From Anaerolineae bacterium (GTDB taxonomy: Bacteria; Chloroflexota; Anaerolineae; DUEN01), in the NCBI GenBank assembly GCA_021159845.1, contig JAGHDS010000112.1:1-8990 (forward strand): a stretch of 8,990 bases of DNA, read 5' to 3'. The position numbers and the translations under genes were made by a program. Below the pieces are notes generated by a model, which had not been told where the DNA came from, did not search any database, and saw only the letters and a list, made by a program, of their open reading frames with translations. Of this stretch, positions 7,396 through 8,990 are shown piece by piece (position 1 is the stretch's first letter; every line of letters begins with the position of its first letter).

Positions 7396-8990
7396 ATGAC
7401 GACGATAGGAAACGTCAGGCAGGTCGATATCAATCAGGAAATGCAGCAGGCGTATCTGGACTACGCCATGAGCGTCATCGTGGCGCGGGCGTTGCCAGAC
7501 GTGCGCGATGGGCTCAAGCCGGTCCAGCGCCGCATCCTGTACGCCATGCACGATATGGGGCTCACCCACGATAAGCCTTACAAGAAGTCGGCGCGCATCG
7601 TAGGCGAGGTCTTGGGGAAATACCATCCCCACGGCGACGCGGCTGTGTACGATGCGATGGTGCGCATGGCGCAGGATTTCTCCATGCGCTACCCACTGGT
7701 GGATGGGCAGGGCAACTTTGGCTCGATCGACGGCGATAACGCGGCCGCGATGCGGTACACCGAGGCCCGGCTGGCGGAGCTTGCCAACGAGATGCTTGTC
7801 GATATCGACAAGGACACGGTAGACTTCATCCCTAACTTCGATGGCAGTTTGCAGGAACCGGCCGTCTTGCCCGCCCGATTGCCCAACCTCCTGATCAACG
7901 GCTCCTCGGGAATCGCCGTCGGGATGGCGACCAACGTGCCTCCTCACAATCTGGGCGAGGTCTGCGACGCCATCGCTTATCTGCTCGATCGGTACGATCG
8001 AGTGGACGAGGTCACGGTGGACGAGCTGATGCGCTTTATCAAGGGGCCGGATTTCCCCACCGGCGGTATTGTCTATCGCTATGGGCATGATCCATCGGCG
8101 GCCAACGGGGACGGGGCCCAAGGCGAGACGGATGTGATCGCGGCTGCGTATGCTCAAGGACGTGGCCGCTTCGTGGTCCAGGCCAAGGCGCACATCGAGG
8201 AGATGAGCCGCGGCCGTCATCGCATCATCATCACGGAGTTGCCATACCAGACGAACAAGACCCGCCTTATCGAGCGTATCGCCGATCTGGTGCGAGACGG
8301 GCGTATTGAGGGGATCACGGACCTGCGGGATGAGTCCGATCGCCAGGGGATGCGCATTGTGATCGAGCTGACCCGCACGGTGGACCCGCGCGAAGTGCTG
8401 GCCCAGCTCTTCCGTTTGACCCCCATGCAGCAGACCTTCGGGGTTTCCCTGCTGGCCCTGGTGGATGGCGAGCCGCGATTGCTCTCGCTCAAACGCATGC
8501 TGCAGCTCTATATCGAGCATCGGCGGGAGATCATCCGTCGCCGCTCGGAGTACGACTTGCAGCGGGCCAGGGAACGGGCGCACATCCTGGAGGGACTGCT
8601 CATCGCGCTGGATCATCTCGATGAGGTCATCGCCACCATCCGTCGCTCGCCCGACGCGGAGACGGCCCGGGGCCGCCTGATGCGCAAATTCAAGCTCACC
8701 GAGGTGCAGGCGCAGGCTATCCTGGATATGCAGCTCCGCCGACTGGCCAGGCTGGAGCGGAACCGTATCAAGGAGGAATACAAGGAAAAACTCAAGCTCA
8801 TCGCCTATCTGGAGGACCTGCTGGCGCACCCGGAGAAGATCCTGGCTTTGATCCGGGACGATGTCATGGACCTTAAGAAGCGCTATGGGGACTCCCGGCG
8901 CACGCAGATCGTCGATCGAACGAAAGGGGCGCTGACGGCCCGGGGCCGCCTGATGCGCAAATTCAAGCTCACCGAGGTGCAGGCGCAGGC
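7396..8990 (+). CDS. gyrA: DNA gyrase subunit A (partial, 3' end off window)
   Basis: The breakage-reunion subunit of gyrase, which introduces negative supercoils with GyrB. The first 531 codons are present. Seen: DINQEMQQAYLDYAMSVIVA near the N-terminus; ALPDVRDGLKPVQRRILYAM; KSARIVGEVLGKYHPHGD; LVDGQGNFGSIDGD; and the catalytic tyrosine Y121 in AAAMRYTEARL (E. coli Tyr122). The QRDR reads HPHGDAAVYD, so A82 stands where E. coli has Ser83, while D86 matches Asp87. The segment 228-247 (YRYGHDPSAANGDGAQGETD) appears longer than usual before the GRGRFVVQAKAHIEE strand. The coiled-coil region with QAQAILDMQLRRLARLE follows. ATG 7396 has GAGGA (7384-7388) upstream. After RTQIVDRTKGALTA (about 502-515) the frame re-enters the 423-441 sequence through the 57-bp repeat, where the family normally passes into the C-terminal domain. 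Everything past about 8934 is doubtful. Confidence 0.93.
   Translation, partial: MTTIGNVRQVDINQEMQQAYLDYAMSVIVARALPDVRDGLKPVQRRILYAMHDMGLTHDKPYKKSARIVGEVLGKYHPHGDAAVYDAMVRMAQDFSMRYPLVDGQGNFGSIDGDNAAAMRYTEARLAELANEMLVDIDKDTVDFIPNFDGSLQEPAVLPARLPNLLINGSSGIAVGMATNVPPHNLGEVCDAIAYLLDRYDRVDEVTVDELMRFIKGPDFPTGGIVYRYGHDPSAANGDGAQGETDVIAAAYAQGRGRFVVQAKAHIEEMSRGRHRIIITELPYQTNKTRLIERIADLVRDGRIEGITDLRDESDRQGMRIVIELTRTVDPREVLAQLFRLTPMQQTFGVSLLALVDGEPRLLSLKRMLQLYIEHRREIIRRRSEYDLQRARERAHILEGLLIALDHLDEVIATIRRSPDAETARGRLMRKFKLTEVQAQAILDMQLRRLARLERNRIKEEYKEKLKLIAYLEDLLAHPEKILALIRDDVMDLKKRYGDSRRTQIVDRTKGALTARGRLMRKFKLTEVQAQ
8661..8717 (+). repeat. First copy of a 57-bp perfect direct repeat inside gyrA
   Basis: Identical over 57 bases to 8934-8990. 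It encodes residues from T423 (TARGRLMRKFKLTEVQAQA), which is the normal GyrA context because it continues into ILDMQLRRLARLE. Confidence 0.95.
8934..8990 (+). repeat. Second copy of the 57-bp repeat, at the window end
   Basis: An exact repeat of 8661-8717, offset 273 bp (91 codons), so the gyrA frame is kept. It runs up to the last base of the window and replaces the expected start of the GyrA C-terminal domain. The true repeat could be longer. It may be an assembly loop at a contig end or a real tandem duplication. Confidence 0.95.

Noticed and set aside
7330..8829. A 499-codon open frame on the minus strand
   Set aside because: It is antisense to gyrA, whose motifs (QRDR, catalytic Tyr, coiled coil) are unmistakable. 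The minus frame shows no domain I recognise and reflects GC-rich codon use.

Overview
The window is moderately GC-rich and gene-dense, and looks like bacterial chromosome. The taxon cannot be fixed from sequence alone. A Bacillus/mycobacterial-type LexA (SOS) box, TSP3-like calcium-binding repeats on an exported protein, and DUF433/DUF5615 and MNT/HEPN toxin-antitoxin modules beside core genes would fit a Chloroflexota-like metagenomic genome, but that placement is inference.

Layout. (1) 1-1680, minus strand: a large exported protein, open at the left edge. It has a signal peptide, an LppX/LolA-like beta domain, two membrane helices and a run of calcium-binding repeats. (2) 1681-2433: an intergenic region with two outward promoters. 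The minus-strand promoter (about 2109-2137) gives the surface-protein gene a leader of about 420 nt containing several hairpins. The plus-strand promoter (2365-2393) drives uvrB and is followed directly by a LexA-type operator. (3) 2434-4512: complete uvrB. (4) 4576-6558: a toxin-antitoxin island on the same strand. It comprises a DUF433 antitoxin, a DUF5615 PIN-like toxin with a frameshifted C-terminus, a 2H phosphoesterase (DUF1868-like), an MNT nucleotidyltransferase antitoxin and a truncated HepT (HEPN) toxin. (5) 6551-7309: a TIM-barrel sugar phosphate isomerase/epimerase. (6) 7396-8990: gyrA, open at the right edge. Its last 57 bases exactly repeat a segment 273 bp upstream, which may be an assembly loop.

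How it fits together. All genes from uvrB to gyrA run in one direction with short gaps or overlaps, so read-through from the SOS-controlled uvrB promoter into the toxin-antitoxin island is plausible. Both toxins are damaged at their 3' ends while both antitoxins are intact. This is the pattern expected of toxin-antitoxin modules decaying between housekeeping genes. The 2H phosphoesterase between the two modules is intact and is the least expected member.
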